64,000 nucleotides of DNA from Gluconacetobacter johannae. Lineage in GTDB: Bacteria; Pseudomonadota; Alphaproteobacteria; Acetobacterales; Acetobacteraceae. The notes under the pieces were generated by a model. That model saw only the letters and a program-made list of their open reading frames with translations. It searched no databases and was not told the origin of the DNA. This document shows positions 1-8,469 of the stretch, piece by piece (position 1 is the first letter of the stretch; every line of letters begins with the position of its first letter). The translations under genes were made by a program, and so were the position numbers. The DNA is taken from positions 45,052-109,051 of the forward strand of contig NZ_BAQK01000013.1 of the NCBI RefSeq assembly GCF_025994435.1, written 5' to 3'.

Positions 1-43
1 GGCTTTAGCGTGCCCGCCTGCCGCGCGAAAGCTGTCCGCGCGC
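1..43. other. intergenic left edge, possible outward promoter
   Basis: No gene is visible here. On the minus strand a TAAAGC hexamer (2-7) lies 17 bp from TTTCGC (25-30). The -10-like hexamer and spacing match the tRNA promoters elsewhere in the window, but the -35 match is poor. A tRNA or other stable RNA may lie just beyond the left edge. This is inference only. Confidence 0.25.
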
Positions 44-640
44 CTACGCGCCGCCGGCCAGGCGGCGAATCCGTTCCTCGGCCCCGGCCTCGTCCCAGAG
101 GACTGGCCCCACGACGCGCAGCACCTCGCGCCCCTGGCGATCGACCAGCAGGCTCAGCGGCACCCCCTCCTCGCGCAGGGCGGTGGGGATCTGCATCTGC
201 GGGTCGCACAGCACCGGAAGCCCCGCGATGGCCCGCGCCTTGTAGAACCGGCGCACCGTCGCCGCCCCGCCCCGGTCGACGGACACCGGCAGCACCGCGA
301 TGTCGCCCGTCGCCGGCAATCGCGCGGCCAGACGCGACAGGGCCGGCATTTCGGCCACGCAGGGCTGGCACCAGGTGGCCCAGAGGTTCAGGATCACGAT
401 CCGTCCACGCCAGTCGGCCAGATGCCGCGCCGCACCGCCTTCGTCCGTGAAGTCGATGGCCGGAAGCGGGGCCGGCGCGTGCCCGCGCAGGGCCGACAGC
501 GAGACGGGCGCCAGTTCGTCCGCCGCCCGCGCGCCGGACGGTGCGAGGATGGAATTGCACCCGAGCCATGCGGCCAGTAGGGTGCCGCCGTTCGCGAGCA
601 GGGCGCGGCGATCAACGGGTGTCGACAGGGTCTGGGGCAT
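44..640 (-). CDS. TlpA-family thioredoxin-like thiol-disulfide oxidoreductase
   Basis: A 198-residue protein with an N-terminal signal segment (about 1-40, twin Arg at 11-12, Ala-rich stretch ending ARA) followed by a TlpA/ResA thioredoxin fold. The active site is WCQPC at 90-94 (Cys91, Cys94) in the usual NLWATWC context, and a VPLSLLVD stretch near the C-terminus fits the cis-proline loop. It probably acts outside the cytoplasmic membrane, reducing disulfides for cytochrome c maturation or protecting secreted thiols; the partner is not visible. The ATG at 640 is chosen because translation from it gives a normal signal peptide. It is divergent from argH with only 3 bp between the start codons. 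Family assignment is firm; the substrate is unknown. Confidence 0.85.
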   Translation of the reverse strand: MPQTLSTPVDRRALLANGGTLLAAWLGCNSILAPSGARAADELAPVSLSALRGHAPAPLPAIDFTDEGGAARHLADWRGRIVILNLWATWCQPCVAEMPALSRLAARLPATGDIAVLPVSVDRGGAATVRRFYKARAIAGLPVLCDPQMQIPTALREEGVPLSLLVDRQGREVLRVVGPVLWDEAGAEERIRRLAGGA

Positions 641-643
641 GGA

Positions 644-2095
644 ATGTCTGTGAACGAAAAAAGCAGCGCAGGGAACGGCGAAAACAACGCGGGCCGCGAC
701 GCGGCGCAGGCCAACGCCCAGTGGGGCGGACGGTTCGCGGGCGGGCCGTCGGCGATCATGCAGGAAATAAATGCCTCGATCGGGTTCGACAAGGCATTGT
801 GGCGGCAGGATATCGCGGGGTCGCTGGCCCATGCCGCCATGCTGGCCCGGACCGGCATCATCTCGACGCAGGACGAGGCCGAAATCCGCCAGGGCCTGAC
901 CGAAATCGGGCAGGAAATCGAATCCGGGCGTTTCGTCTTCAGCACCGCGCTGGAAGACATCCACATGAATATCGAGGCGCGCCTGTCCGAGCGCATCGGC
1001 GAGGCCGGCAAGCGCCTGCATACCGCCCGGTCGCGCAACGACCAGGTGGCGACCGATTTCCGCCTGTGGGTCCGCGACGCCATCGACGGGCTGGACGCGC
1101 AGGTCGCGGCCCTGATGCGCGCCCTGTGCCGCCGCGCGCAGGAGCATGCCGCCGACCCCATGCCCGGCTTCACCCACCTGCAGACCGCCCAGCCCGTGAC
1201 CTTCGGCCATCATTTGATGGCCTATGTCGAGATGCTGGCCCGCGATCGCGGGCGCCTGGCCGACACCCGCCGCCGCCTGAACGAATGCCCCCTGGGGTCG
1301 GCGGCGCTGGCCGGCACGTCCTTCCCGATCGACCGGCGGATGACCGCCGCCACCCTGGGGTTCGACCGGCCGACCGCCAATTCGCTGGACGCGGTGTCCG
1401 ATCGCGATTTCGCCCTGGAATATCTGTCGGCCCTGTCGATCATGGGCATGCACCTGTCGCGCCTGTCCGAGGAAATCGTGATCTGGTGCTCGGCCCCGTT
1501 CGCCTTCGTCCGCCTGTCCGACGCCTTCACGACCGGCTCGTCGATCATGCCGCAGAAGCGCAACCCCGACGCCGCCGAACTGGTCCGCGCCAAGATCGGC
1601 CGCGTCAGCGGCGCGCTGGTCGGGCTGCTGACCGTCATGAAGGGCCTGCCGCTGGCCTATGCCAAGGACATGCAGGAAGACAAGGAACCGGTCTTCGCCG
1701 CGACCGACGCCGCCGCCCTGTCGCTGGCGGCCTGTGACGGCATGATCCGCGACCTCGCGGCCAATACCGATCGGATGCGCGCTTATGCCGGGTCGGGCTA
1801 TTCGACCGCGACCGACCTGGCCGACTGGCTGGTCCGGGTGCTGAAACTGCCGTTCCGCACCGCCCATCATGTGACCGGGCGGCTGGTCGGCCTGGCCGAG
1901 AGCCGGGGCGTCGATCTGGCGCAACTGTCGCTTGCCGACATGCAGGCCGAGGAACCCGGCATCACCCAGAACATCTTCTCGGTCCTGACGGTCGAGGCCT
2001 CGATCGCGTCGCGCACCAGCGAAGGCGGCACCGCCGCCGGCAACGTCCGCGCACAGGCAACACGTTGGCTGGCGGAACTGGAGGGCGCAGCATGA
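644..2095 (+). CDS. argH: argininosuccinate lyase
   Basis: A 483-residue enzyme of the fumarase/aspartase superfamily. It cleaves argininosuccinate to arginine and fumarate, the last step of arginine synthesis, in the cytoplasm. Family marks are WGGRF near residue 27, TARSRNDQ near 127-134, HLQTAQP near 179 and the signature GSSIMPQKRNPD near 297-308. The N-terminal tail before WGGRF is about 26 residues, longer than usual, but no later in-frame ATG precedes WGGRF. No strong ribosome site is visible before the ATG. The stop overlaps the next gene (ATGA), so argH and the lipoprotein gene are cotranscribed. Confidence 0.97.
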   Translation: MSVNEKSSAGNGENNAGRDAAQANAQWGGRFAGGPSAIMQEINASIGFDKALWRQDIAGSLAHAAMLARTGIISTQDEAEIRQGLTEIGQEIESGRFVFSTALEDIHMNIEARLSERIGEAGKRLHTARSRNDQVATDFRLWVRDAIDGLDAQVAALMRALCRRAQEHAADPMPGFTHLQTAQPVTFGHHLMAYVEMLARDRGRLADTRRRLNECPLGSAALAGTSFPIDRRMTAATLGFDRPTANSLDAVSDRDFALEYLSALSIMGMHLSRLSEEIVIWCSAPFAFVRLSDAFTTGSSIMPQKRNPDAAELVRAKIGRVSGALVGLLTVMKGLPLAYAKDMQEDKEPVFAATDAAALSLAACDGMIRDLAANTDRMRAYAGSGYSTATDLADWLVRVLKLPFRTAHHVTGRLVGLAESRGVDLAQLSLADMQAEEPGITQNIFSVLTVEASIASRTSEGGTAAGNVRAQATRWLAELEGAA

Positions 2096-2247
2096 GCCCG
2101 ATCCGCGCCAGGACCGGACTGGGCGCCCTGCTGCTGCTGGCGGCCCTGGCCACCAGCCTTGCCGCCTGCGGCAAGAAGGGCCCGCCCGAGGCCCCCGGCC
2201 CGGCCTCGAAAATGACCTTCCCCCGCACCTATCCGGCGCCGGACTGA
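2092..2247 (+). CDS. lptM: small LptM-like lipoprotein
   Basis: A 51-residue protein with a hydrophobic signal and lipobox LAAC, the lipidated Cys at 26, followed by GKKGPPEAPGP, which is typical of the short LptM/YifL family often found behind argH or before lysA. In E. coli LptM helps mature the LptDE lipopolysaccharide translocon; the same role here is inferred. I prefer the ATG at 2092, which overlaps the argH stop, to the upstream TTG at 2065. It is the last gene of the plus-strand pair and converges on the TIGR02302 gene. Confidence 0.8.
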   Translation: MSPIRARTGLGALLLLAALATSLAACGKKGPPEAPGPASKMTFPRTYPAPD

Positions 2248-2253
2248 AAGAGA

Positions 2254-2297
2254 AGGTCGGGCGCTGCCCGAACCCGGCAAGGGCCTCGGCCCTTGCC
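2254..2297. repeat. two-hairpin intergenic element, copy 1 (possible terminator)
   Basis: The first hairpin has CGGGC and GCCCG arms (2254-2275). It is followed by a perfect 9-bp stem with a 4-nt loop (2276-2297). The first 22 nt recur with one change at 36408-36429, also followed by a GGCC-type hairpin. It lies between the convergent lptM and TIGR02302 genes and could end transcription both ways, although no T-run follows. Confidence 0.6.
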
Positions 2298-2323
2298 TTC
2301 GCCCACCCGAACGGCCCGCACAA

Positions 2324-5101
2324 TCAGAACGGCTTCAGCAGCCGGTCCAGATAGTCCAGTTCCTCGCGCGGACGGGTCCGGTCGGAATCGCGGCGACGCA
2401 GTTCCTGCTCGATCTCGCGCGCCCGCTCGCGCGAGATCGTGTCCGGCACATGGGTGTCGGCGTCCAGACCATCCTTGCCCTCGCCGGTCTTGCGGCCCAG
2501 CGGGTCCTGATCGCCTTTCGCGGCGTCTTCGGACTCCGCGTCATCCTCCGGCGTCCCCGTCCCGCCCGATCCCGATCCGGTCGCGAAACCGGGGAAGAAG
2601 CTTCCGGCCCCGCCGCCCGAGCCTTTCATGGACTGGCGCATCTGCTGGCCAGTCTTCTGCAGGTCGGCCAGCGCCTTGCGCTGGGCGTCGGCGGCCACGC
2701 CGTCATGCCCGTCCGTCAGGGCGGTGCGGGCCTCCTTCATCGCGCCTTCGGCGTCGGCGAAGCCCGAGGGCGCCTTGCCCGTCAGCCCCTTGAATTCCTG
2801 ACCCAGTTCGCCGAGCGCGCGCCCCAGCGCGTGCTGCACCGCCCGGTCGGCATGCTGGCCGTCGGTTTCTTCCGGTCCCGGCGGCTGCTGCTCCGCCTGC
2901 CCGGCCTGAGCCGGCGGCGTACCCTGCCCGGCCGGGGCGGCCGACCCGTCCGGCATCTCGGGCGACGGATTCAGGCCAAGCTGGCGCAACAATTCCGCCG
3001 TCGGCATCGTGGACAGATCGCCATCCGCCCCCTCGCCCCGCACCGCCCGGCGCGTCGCGTCCTGCTGTTCCCGCAGGCGGCGGGCACGGTCCAGGCGTGC
3101 CTGGCTGCGATCGAGCAGGCCCGATTGCCGCCGGATCAGATCCTGCAGCGCCTCCCCCTGTTCCTTTGCCTGCTGCCGCGCCTGCATCTGCCGCGCCAGA
3201 TTGGCCATGTCCTGCGGCGTCGCGTTACGCATCCGCTCCAGCATGTCCTCCATCTGCTGCAGTTTCTGCATGGCGTCGGCCGAACGGCCGTTCCGGGCAT
3301 CGTCCTGCATCTGCTGCATCATGCGCGACAGGGCGCGGTCGCCATCCTGGGTCAGGCCCGGCAGGTTGGGGATGGCGGTATGGGCCTGCAACGCCTGCTG
3401 CGCCAGCGCCTGCATCCGGCGCATGATGGCCTGGCGCAACGTCTCCATCCGCCGCTGCAACTCGGCCTGCTCGCCGGCCGACTGTCCCTGGTCGCCCAGT
3501 TGCCGCATGTGGTTCAACTGCGCGGCCACGGCCTCCTGCGCCGCGCGCACATCCAGCGAGGCCTGCGCGCCGGCGCGATCGCCCTGCCGGTTATCCTCGA
3601 TATCCAGGGCGAGGTACCACAATTGCCCCACCGCCCCGTCCACCGCGTCCCGATCCGGCATGTCGTGACTGTCCATCTGCGCGGCGGCGCTGGCCAGGTT
3701 CAGCACCATGCCGGCATTCGTCTGGAACGGGCCCGGCGTCTCGCCCAGCGCCGTCAGGTCGGCCGCCCCGTCGAACCGGCTCTCCCGCCCGATGGCGACG
3801 CGCCTGCGGACATCGAGGACCGCCTTGGCCACCGGGCTGCGGAACAGCCTGGCCCCGAGGCGGAACCGCGCTTCGGGGCTTTGGCCGACGCGGCCGCTGG
3901 TACTGGTCGCCACCAGCCGCCCGACGACCTCCTCGCCCGCCCATGGGTCGGCCGACAGGTCGGGCGTCGCCGTCCCGGTGACTTCCTTCGGGTGGCCATC
4001 GACCGGGATCGGGACGTTCAGGACCCGGACCGGAACGCCGTCACCACCATGGACCAGGCGCAGTTCCGCCCGCAGCGCGGCAATGCCATAGGCCTGGCGG
4101 GCGGCATAAGGCAGGCGCGTGCGCCATTCCCCCCGTCCGCCGCCGGCCCCCGCCCCCCACGCCACGGACGGCGCGGCATCGGGCAGGACCGTGACATTCC
4201 ACCGGCTGAGCGACCGTCCCCGCCCGCGCAGGGTCAGCGACGCGCTGCCCAGCAGGGGGACATCCACCGACCAGCTTCCGGAACCGAGCGGCCGAAACCG
4301 GTCCGGCCCGACGGCCGGCCCGCCCCCGGTGGCGGAGGCGCGCAGGTCCGGCCGGCTACGCAGGTCGGTGACGCTGATGCTCAGGACCGCGCCCTGCGGC
4401 ACCGTCGCCTGCCCCGCCCGGTCGTCGAGAAAGACCGGCGCGCCCGGCGCGTAGGCCGGCATGGTGATCCATGCCTGGATATGCGGCCGGGGCGCGCCGG
4501 GGGCATCCAGGCCGGGCCAGAACGCGGACGCCAGCCGCCCGGGCGCATCACCGCCCGCCCACAGCAGCGCCAGCAGCAGGGCCGGCACCAGCACGAAGCC
4601 GATCCGCAAGGGGTCATGCGCCGTCAGCGACAGGCGCGGCCAGCCGGCCCGCAGGGCGCCGATCCCCTGTCCGGTACGCTCGACATGCAGGCGCCATAGG
4701 GCCCGCTGCCCCGCCCCGTCTTCCGCCGGCCGGTCCCCAAGGGTCTGGAGCGGACGGTGCGCCAGGCCCGACGCCTGTTCGATGCGCCGGTCGCCCCCCT
4801 CCGCCGTCGGAGCCGGCACCCGCCGACCCCGCCACCAGACCCAGCCGACGGCCCCGCCGGCCAGCACGGCCAGCAGCACGGCATGGACGATGTCGGGAAG
4901 ACCCTGCGGCAGCCCCAGCAGGCCGGCAATCATGTAGGCGGCCAGCAGGCCGAGCACGGGCAGGACGACCGGCCACACCCCTTCGATCCACAGGACGTTG
5001 CGCGCACGGTGCCGCGCTGCCGCCAGCCTGACCGGAAAAGCGGTCAGCGCCGCCCCGGACGGCGCCGGCCTCTCCTGCGGATGAGCGGTCCCGCCCGCCA
5101 T
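2324..5101 (-). CDS. TIGR02302/DUF4175 family membrane protein
   Basis: A 925-residue protein. Hydrophobic segments lie at about 35-60, 70-90 and 165-182. A large, probably extracytoplasmic middle region has beta-rich stretches, and a long Gln/Met/Arg-rich helical region (about 510-700) follows. The C-terminus is low-complexity Gly/Ser/Asp-rich, then highly charged. This architecture matches the alphaproteobacterial TIGR02302 family, whose function is not established. It starts 7 bp after the lysA stop, so the two genes are probably cotranscribed, as in related genomes. The coiled region suggests a role in assembly or envelope structure, but that is speculation. Confidence 0.8.
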   Translation of the reverse strand: MAGGTAHPQERPAPSGAALTAFPVRLAAARHRARNVLWIEGVWPVVLPVLGLLAAYMIAGLLGLPQGLPDIVHAVLLAVLAGGAVGWVWWRGRRVPAPTAEGGDRRIEQASGLAHRPLQTLGDRPAEDGAGQRALWRLHVERTGQGIGALRAGWPRLSLTAHDPLRIGFVLVPALLLALLWAGGDAPGRLASAFWPGLDAPGAPRPHIQAWITMPAYAPGAPVFLDDRAGQATVPQGAVLSISVTDLRSRPDLRASATGGGPAVGPDRFRPLGSGSWSVDVPLLGSASLTLRGRGRSLSRWNVTVLPDAAPSVAWGAGAGGGRGEWRTRLPYAARQAYGIAALRAELRLVHGGDGVPVRVLNVPIPVDGHPKEVTGTATPDLSADPWAGEEVVGRLVATSTSGRVGQSPEARFRLGARLFRSPVAKAVLDVRRRVAIGRESRFDGAADLTALGETPGPFQTNAGMVLNLASAAAQMDSHDMPDRDAVDGAVGQLWYLALDIEDNRQGDRAGAQASLDVRAAQEAVAAQLNHMRQLGDQGQSAGEQAELQRRMETLRQAIMRRMQALAQQALQAHTAIPNLPGLTQDGDRALSRMMQQMQDDARNGRSADAMQKLQQMEDMLERMRNATPQDMANLARQMQARQQAKEQGEALQDLIRRQSGLLDRSQARLDRARRLREQQDATRRAVRGEGADGDLSTMPTAELLRQLGLNPSPEMPDGSAAPAGQGTPPAQAGQAEQQPPGPEETDGQHADRAVQHALGRALGELGQEFKGLTGKAPSGFADAEGAMKEARTALTDGHDGVAADAQRKALADLQKTGQQMRQSMKGSGGGAGSFFPGFATGSGSGGTGTPEDDAESEDAAKGDQDPLGRKTGEGKDGLDADTHVPDTISRERAREIEQELRRRDSDRTRPREELDYLDRLLKPF

Positions 5102-5108
5102 GAATCGC

Positions 5109-6467
5109 TCAATCGCCGGCCGGGGCCGGCCCGACCCAGTCCGGAACCCGGTCGGCCGCCCACAGGGCCTCGACCGGCTGCCGGTCGCGGATAATGGTCC
5201 AGCGGCCGCCGTCCACCAGAACCTGCGCCGCCATGGGACGCGCGTTATAGGTCGAACTCATGACCATGCCGTAGGCCCCGGTATCCAGCAGCGCCACCCT
5301 GGCCCCATCCTCCAGGCGTGGCAGGGTACGCCCCTGGCCGAACGAATCCGCGCTTTCGCAGACGGGCCCCACGACGTTCACGCTTTCGACCGGCTGCACG
5401 GCGTCACGGGCGGACAGCGGCAGGATGCCGTGCCAGGCATCGTACAGGCTGGGCCGCATCAGGTCGTTCATCGCCGCATCCAGGATGAGGAACGGCGGTC
5501 GACCGTCAAACCCCGCCTTACGCAGGATCACGCGCGACAGCAGGACGCCGGTCGGCCCGACCAGCCAGCGCCCCGGCTCGATCGCCAGACGCACGTCCAG
5601 TTCGCCCAGTTCCGCCCGGATCGCCCCGGCCAGGGCCGCCGGCGACCCCTCGATCTCGTCGCGCTGGCAGATCCCCAGGCCCCCGCCACAATCCACCAGC
5701 TCCACCGGCAGGCCACGCGCCCGCACCGCGCGGACCAGACCGGCGACCCGGGCGAACGCGGCGCGATAAGGCGCCATGGCGACGATCTGGCTACCGATAT
5801 GCAACGAGAAGCCCAACGGCAGCAGGCCGGGCAAGTCCACCGCCCGGGCATACAGGTCCGCCGCGTGGGCGTAGGGAATGCCGAACTTGTTGGTCGACAG
5901 GCCGGTGGTGATCTTTTCGTGCGTCCCGGCATCGACATCGGGATTGACGCGCAGAGTGATTCGCGCGGTCCGCCCCGCCGCCACCGCCAGCGCGGACAGG
6001 ATCTCCAGTTCCTCGGCGCTTTCGACCGCGACATGGGCGATGCCCTCGGCCAGGGCCAGGCGCAGTTCGTCCGCCGTCTTGCCGACGCCGGAGAACACGA
6101 TGCGCGACGCCGGAACCCCGGCGGCGCGCGCACGGCGCAGTTCCCCACCGCTGACCACGTCGGCGCCGGCCCCTTCGGCCGCCAGGATCTGCAGGATCGC
6201 CAGATGGTCGTTCGCCTTCACGGCGAAATAGATGGAGGGCGTCAGGCCGGCGTCGCGCATGGCGCCCGCCAGGCGACGGTAGCGCGCGCGCAGGGTCGCC
6301 GCCCCCATCACCCAGGTCGGCGTGCCAACGGCATCCGCGATGGCGTTGAGGGGAACGTCCTCGAGCACCAGGCCGTCGAGCGCGTGCATCGACAGGTGCG
6401 GACGGGCGGCCAGCAGGTCTCCGACAGTCGGATCCGGCCCCGCGAGCGGAGAAGTCAGGTCAGCCAT
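5109..6467 (-). CDS. lysA: diaminopimelate decarboxylase
   Basis: A 452-residue PLP enzyme (fold type III) that decarboxylates meso-diaminopimelate to lysine, the last step of lysine synthesis. The PLP lysine is in YFAVKAND (Lys84). HIGSQI, the phosphate-binding GGGLGI and the C-terminal GPVCESADSF segment, which carries the active-site Cys from the partner subunit, are all present. Length is normal for the family (about 420-450). It is first in a two-gene unit with the TIGR02302 gene. Only a weak GACGGG precedes the ATG. Confidence 0.97.
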   Translation of the reverse strand: MADLTSPLAGPDPTVGDLLAARPHLSMHALDGLVLEDVPLNAIADAVGTPTWVMGAATLRARYRRLAGAMRDAGLTPSIYFAVKANDHLAILQILAAEGAGADVVSGGELRRARAAGVPASRIVFSGVGKTADELRLALAEGIAHVAVESAEELEILSALAVAAGRTARITLRVNPDVDAGTHEKITTGLSTNKFGIPYAHAADLYARAVDLPGLLPLGFSLHIGSQIVAMAPYRAAFARVAGLVRAVRARGLPVELVDCGGGLGICQRDEIEGSPAALAGAIRAELGELDVRLAIEPGRWLVGPTGVLLSRVILRKAGFDGRPPFLILDAAMNDLMRPSLYDAWHGILPLSARDAVQPVESVNVVGPVCESADSFGQGRTLPRLEDGARVALLDTGAYGMVMSSTYNARPMAAQVLVDGGRWTIIRDRQPVEALWAADRVPDWVGPAPAGD

Positions 6468-6626
6468 CCCGTCAGGATACCGGCTCGCGACCCCGCTTCC
6501 AAGGTCTTAGTGTCCGGCCGGGAACGTCTTGAATCAGTGAATAATTCGATTCTGCCGGAGCGATTCGCGTCGTCCTGCCCGCTTCCGGCGACGATGACGC
6601 AACTCCCAGCCGCATAACCGAGCCGT

Positions 6627-7046
6627 TCATACCGAGGGTTCCATCGCGAAGGCAAAAAAGCGCCCCCCCAGAAAGGACGTCATGGTGTATACCGCAATAC
6701 CGGTAATCTGGGCGGTATAGATGCCGATCCCCATTTCAGTATGGGTGAAGACGACCACGCTCAGATTGACCAGATAGGCGATCAGGGCAACGAGGCTCCA
6801 CCGCAGAAAGCCTTTCTTCCAGCATCCTGCATGGCGGAAGGTCCATAACCGATTGAGGCTGAAGCTGATGACGTAGCCGGCCATGTAGCCAAGGAAATTG
6901 GCGACGCGGTAATCCGCCCCGGCATAGGAAATCAGCATAAAGATCAGGAGCAGACCAAACAGGGTATTGCCTGCGCCTACAAACAGGAATCTGGCAAGCT
7001 CGCCGAGCCTGAGATACAGGTCTGACCTGGCATGTCCGTTATTCAT
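6627..7046 (-). CDS. GtrA-family membrane protein
   Basis: A 139-residue protein with four predicted membrane helices and the GtrA features ELARFLFVGAGNT at the N-terminus and an N-R-x-W-T-F motif after helix 2 (LNRLWTFRH). GtrA proteins are thought to flip polyprenyl-phosphate-linked sugars for surface-polysaccharide decoration. The usual partner, a GtrB dolichol-phosphate-type glycosyltransferase, is not adjacent; a SAM methyltransferase lies 17 bp upstream instead. No clear ribosome site is seen, so translation may be coupled to the methyltransferase gene. Confidence 0.85.
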   Translation of the reverse strand: MNNGHARSDLYLRLGELARFLFVGAGNTLFGLLLIFMLISYAGADYRVANFLGYMAGYVISFSLNRLWTFRHAGCWKKGFLRWSLVALIAYLVNLSVVVFTHTEMGIGIYTAQITGIAVYTMTSFLGGRFFAFAMEPSV

Positions 7047-7063
7047 GAATTCAGTCTATCTGA

Positions 7064-7780
7064 TTATTTGTTCAAAATAACAGCAATCGAAAGACCGAAG
7101 GGAAGGTTGCCATGTGGGAGGATTTTTTTTTCGAACGAGAAAATTTTCAGTAAAATTTTATTCGTCGTCGGCGCGGGCATCGTGCTGTCGTCGCTTGTGT
7201 CACCTGTCATATTCTTGATGATACGCACGGCCGCGGCCAGCGGGAAAAGCAGCGTGTTGAAATAGGAACAGCGCTCGACCCTGAAGCCGAGCCTCCTTGC
7301 CAGAGCCAGTAATTGTGCCTTGTTATATCTGCGTTTATGATGGTTTTTGACGTCATGATTGGACCACATCCAGCTATAGGCCGGAACGGTCAGGAACAGA
7401 CGGCCATCGGGCTTCAGCAGGTTCGCCACCGCTCGTAAACAGCCTGCGTCATCGTCCAGATGCTCCAACACATCAAACATGACGACCAGATCCGCCTCCC
7501 CCGGCCTGAACGGGAGATCCGGCAGCATGCCGTCGCAAACGTCGAAGCCACGGCTGATGGCGAATTGTCGGCCGAAACTATTGGGCTCCATCCCTACGAC
7601 GTCGCCGTACGCGGACAACATCGTCAGGTTTCCGCCTGTTCCCGACCCAAGCTCTATAATTTTCAGTTTCTTTTTTTCTCCTATCTTCTTCAGAAAAGAA
7701 GAAATAATCTTGCGACGACCAACATACCACCAATGATTTTCTTCCATGGAAGCCATGGATGTGTACATGTCCGCGTCCAT
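7064..7780 (-). CDS. class I SAM-dependent methyltransferase
   Basis: A 238-residue protein with a Rossmann methyltransferase core: motif I ELGSGTGGN near 43-51, the acidic end of strand 2 at GMEPN, and MFDVLEHLDDD near 101-111. The N-terminal ENHWWYVGRRK segment is common in methyltransferases of surface-glycan clusters. The substrate is unknown; a lipid-linked sugar is a reasonable guess given the adjacent GtrA gene. The sequence is visibly less GC-rich than neighbouring housekeeping genes, and the C-terminus is Lys-rich, which hints at transfer. Confidence 0.85.
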   Translation of the reverse strand: MDADMYTSMASMEENHWWYVGRRKIISSFLKKIGEKKKLKIIELGSGTGGNLTMLSAYGDVVGMEPNSFGRQFAISRGFDVCDGMLPDLPFRPGEADLVVMFDVLEHLDDDAGCLRAVANLLKPDGRLFLTVPAYSWMWSNHDVKNHHKRRYNKAQLLALARRLGFRVERCSYFNTLLFPLAAAVRIIKNMTGDTSDDSTMPAPTTNKILLKIFSFEKKILPHGNLPFGLSIAVILNK

Positions 7781-8041
7781 GTTCTACGAATCTCTTTCAC
7801 TTGTCGTGATATTGAAGGATTCTTGTAAAAAACGGCGATCGGTCTTCACGTATCAGAAAATACTGATCCGCGCCGGGCCTCCCGGCGACGGACCTGAACG
7901 CGTCAGGTTCCCATAACCGAGCCTCGATCGGCAACATGGAAATTGTCCTGGCCTCTGCCAGCGAAGCGCTCTGAAAAACCCGCCTCTGTCATTCCACCCG
8001 CCCCTCCGGTACATCTGGCGCACAGCACAGGAGAGACGACA
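7781..8041. other. intergenic region between methyltransferase and cdd
   Basis: AT-rich near the methyltransferase start, GC-rich near cdd. It holds a 7-bp stem with a 3-nt loop (7871-7887) and an imperfect inverted repeat with ACCTGA/TCAGGT arms (about 7892-7908). AGGAG at 8029-8033 is the cdd ribosome site. No clear promoter or riboswitch is seen. Confidence 0.5.
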
Positions 8042-8440
8042 ATGACCGACGACCCGCTGATCGAGGCCGCCGTGGCGGTTCGCGCCAATGCCTACGCCCC
8101 CTATTCCCGCTTTCATGTGGGGGCCGCGCTACGCAGCGCCGATGGACGCATCTTCGCCGGCTGCAATACCGAGAACGCGGCCTACCCCGAAGGCATCTGC
8201 GCCGAAGGCGGGGCGATCTCGGCCATGATCGCGGCCGGACAACGCCGGATCACGGACATCGTCATCAGCGGCGGCGGCGAAAAAGCCTGCGCGCCCTGCG
8301 GCGGCTGCCGCCAGAAAATCCGCGAATTCGGCGCCCCCGACCTGAGGGTCCGCATGGTGGGTGCGACGGGACAGGTCCTTCTGGTCCGCACCTTGGCCGA
8401 ACTGCTGCCCGATGCGTTCGGTCCGGACGATCTTGCGTAA
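8042..8440 (+). CDS. cdd: cytidine deaminase
   Basis: A 132-residue homotetramer-type cytidine deaminase that converts cytidine or deoxycytidine to uridine or deoxyuridine in pyrimidine salvage. Zinc and catalytic residues are Cys53 and Glu55 in CAEGGAI, and Cys86 and Cys89 in PCGGC; NTENAAYPEG contacts the substrate. Length is normal for the short class (about 130). The ATG at 8042 has AGGAG at 8029-8033. It stands alone on the plus strand between surface-glycan genes, an odd position for a salvage enzyme. Confidence 0.95.
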   Translation: MTDDPLIEAAVAVRANAYAPYSRFHVGAALRSADGRIFAGCNTENAAYPEGICAEGGAISAMIAAGQRRITDIVISGGGEKACAPCGGCRQKIREFGAPDLRVRMVGATGQVLLVRTLAELLPDAFGPDDLA

Positions 8441-8469
8441 TCGCGGCATCTTCTCCGCCCCGATCCGCC

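Noticed and set aside
2065..2091. TTG start for the LptM-like lipoprotein
   Set aside because: It would add nine residues before the signal peptide; the ATG overlapping the argH stop gives a normal lipoprotein signal.
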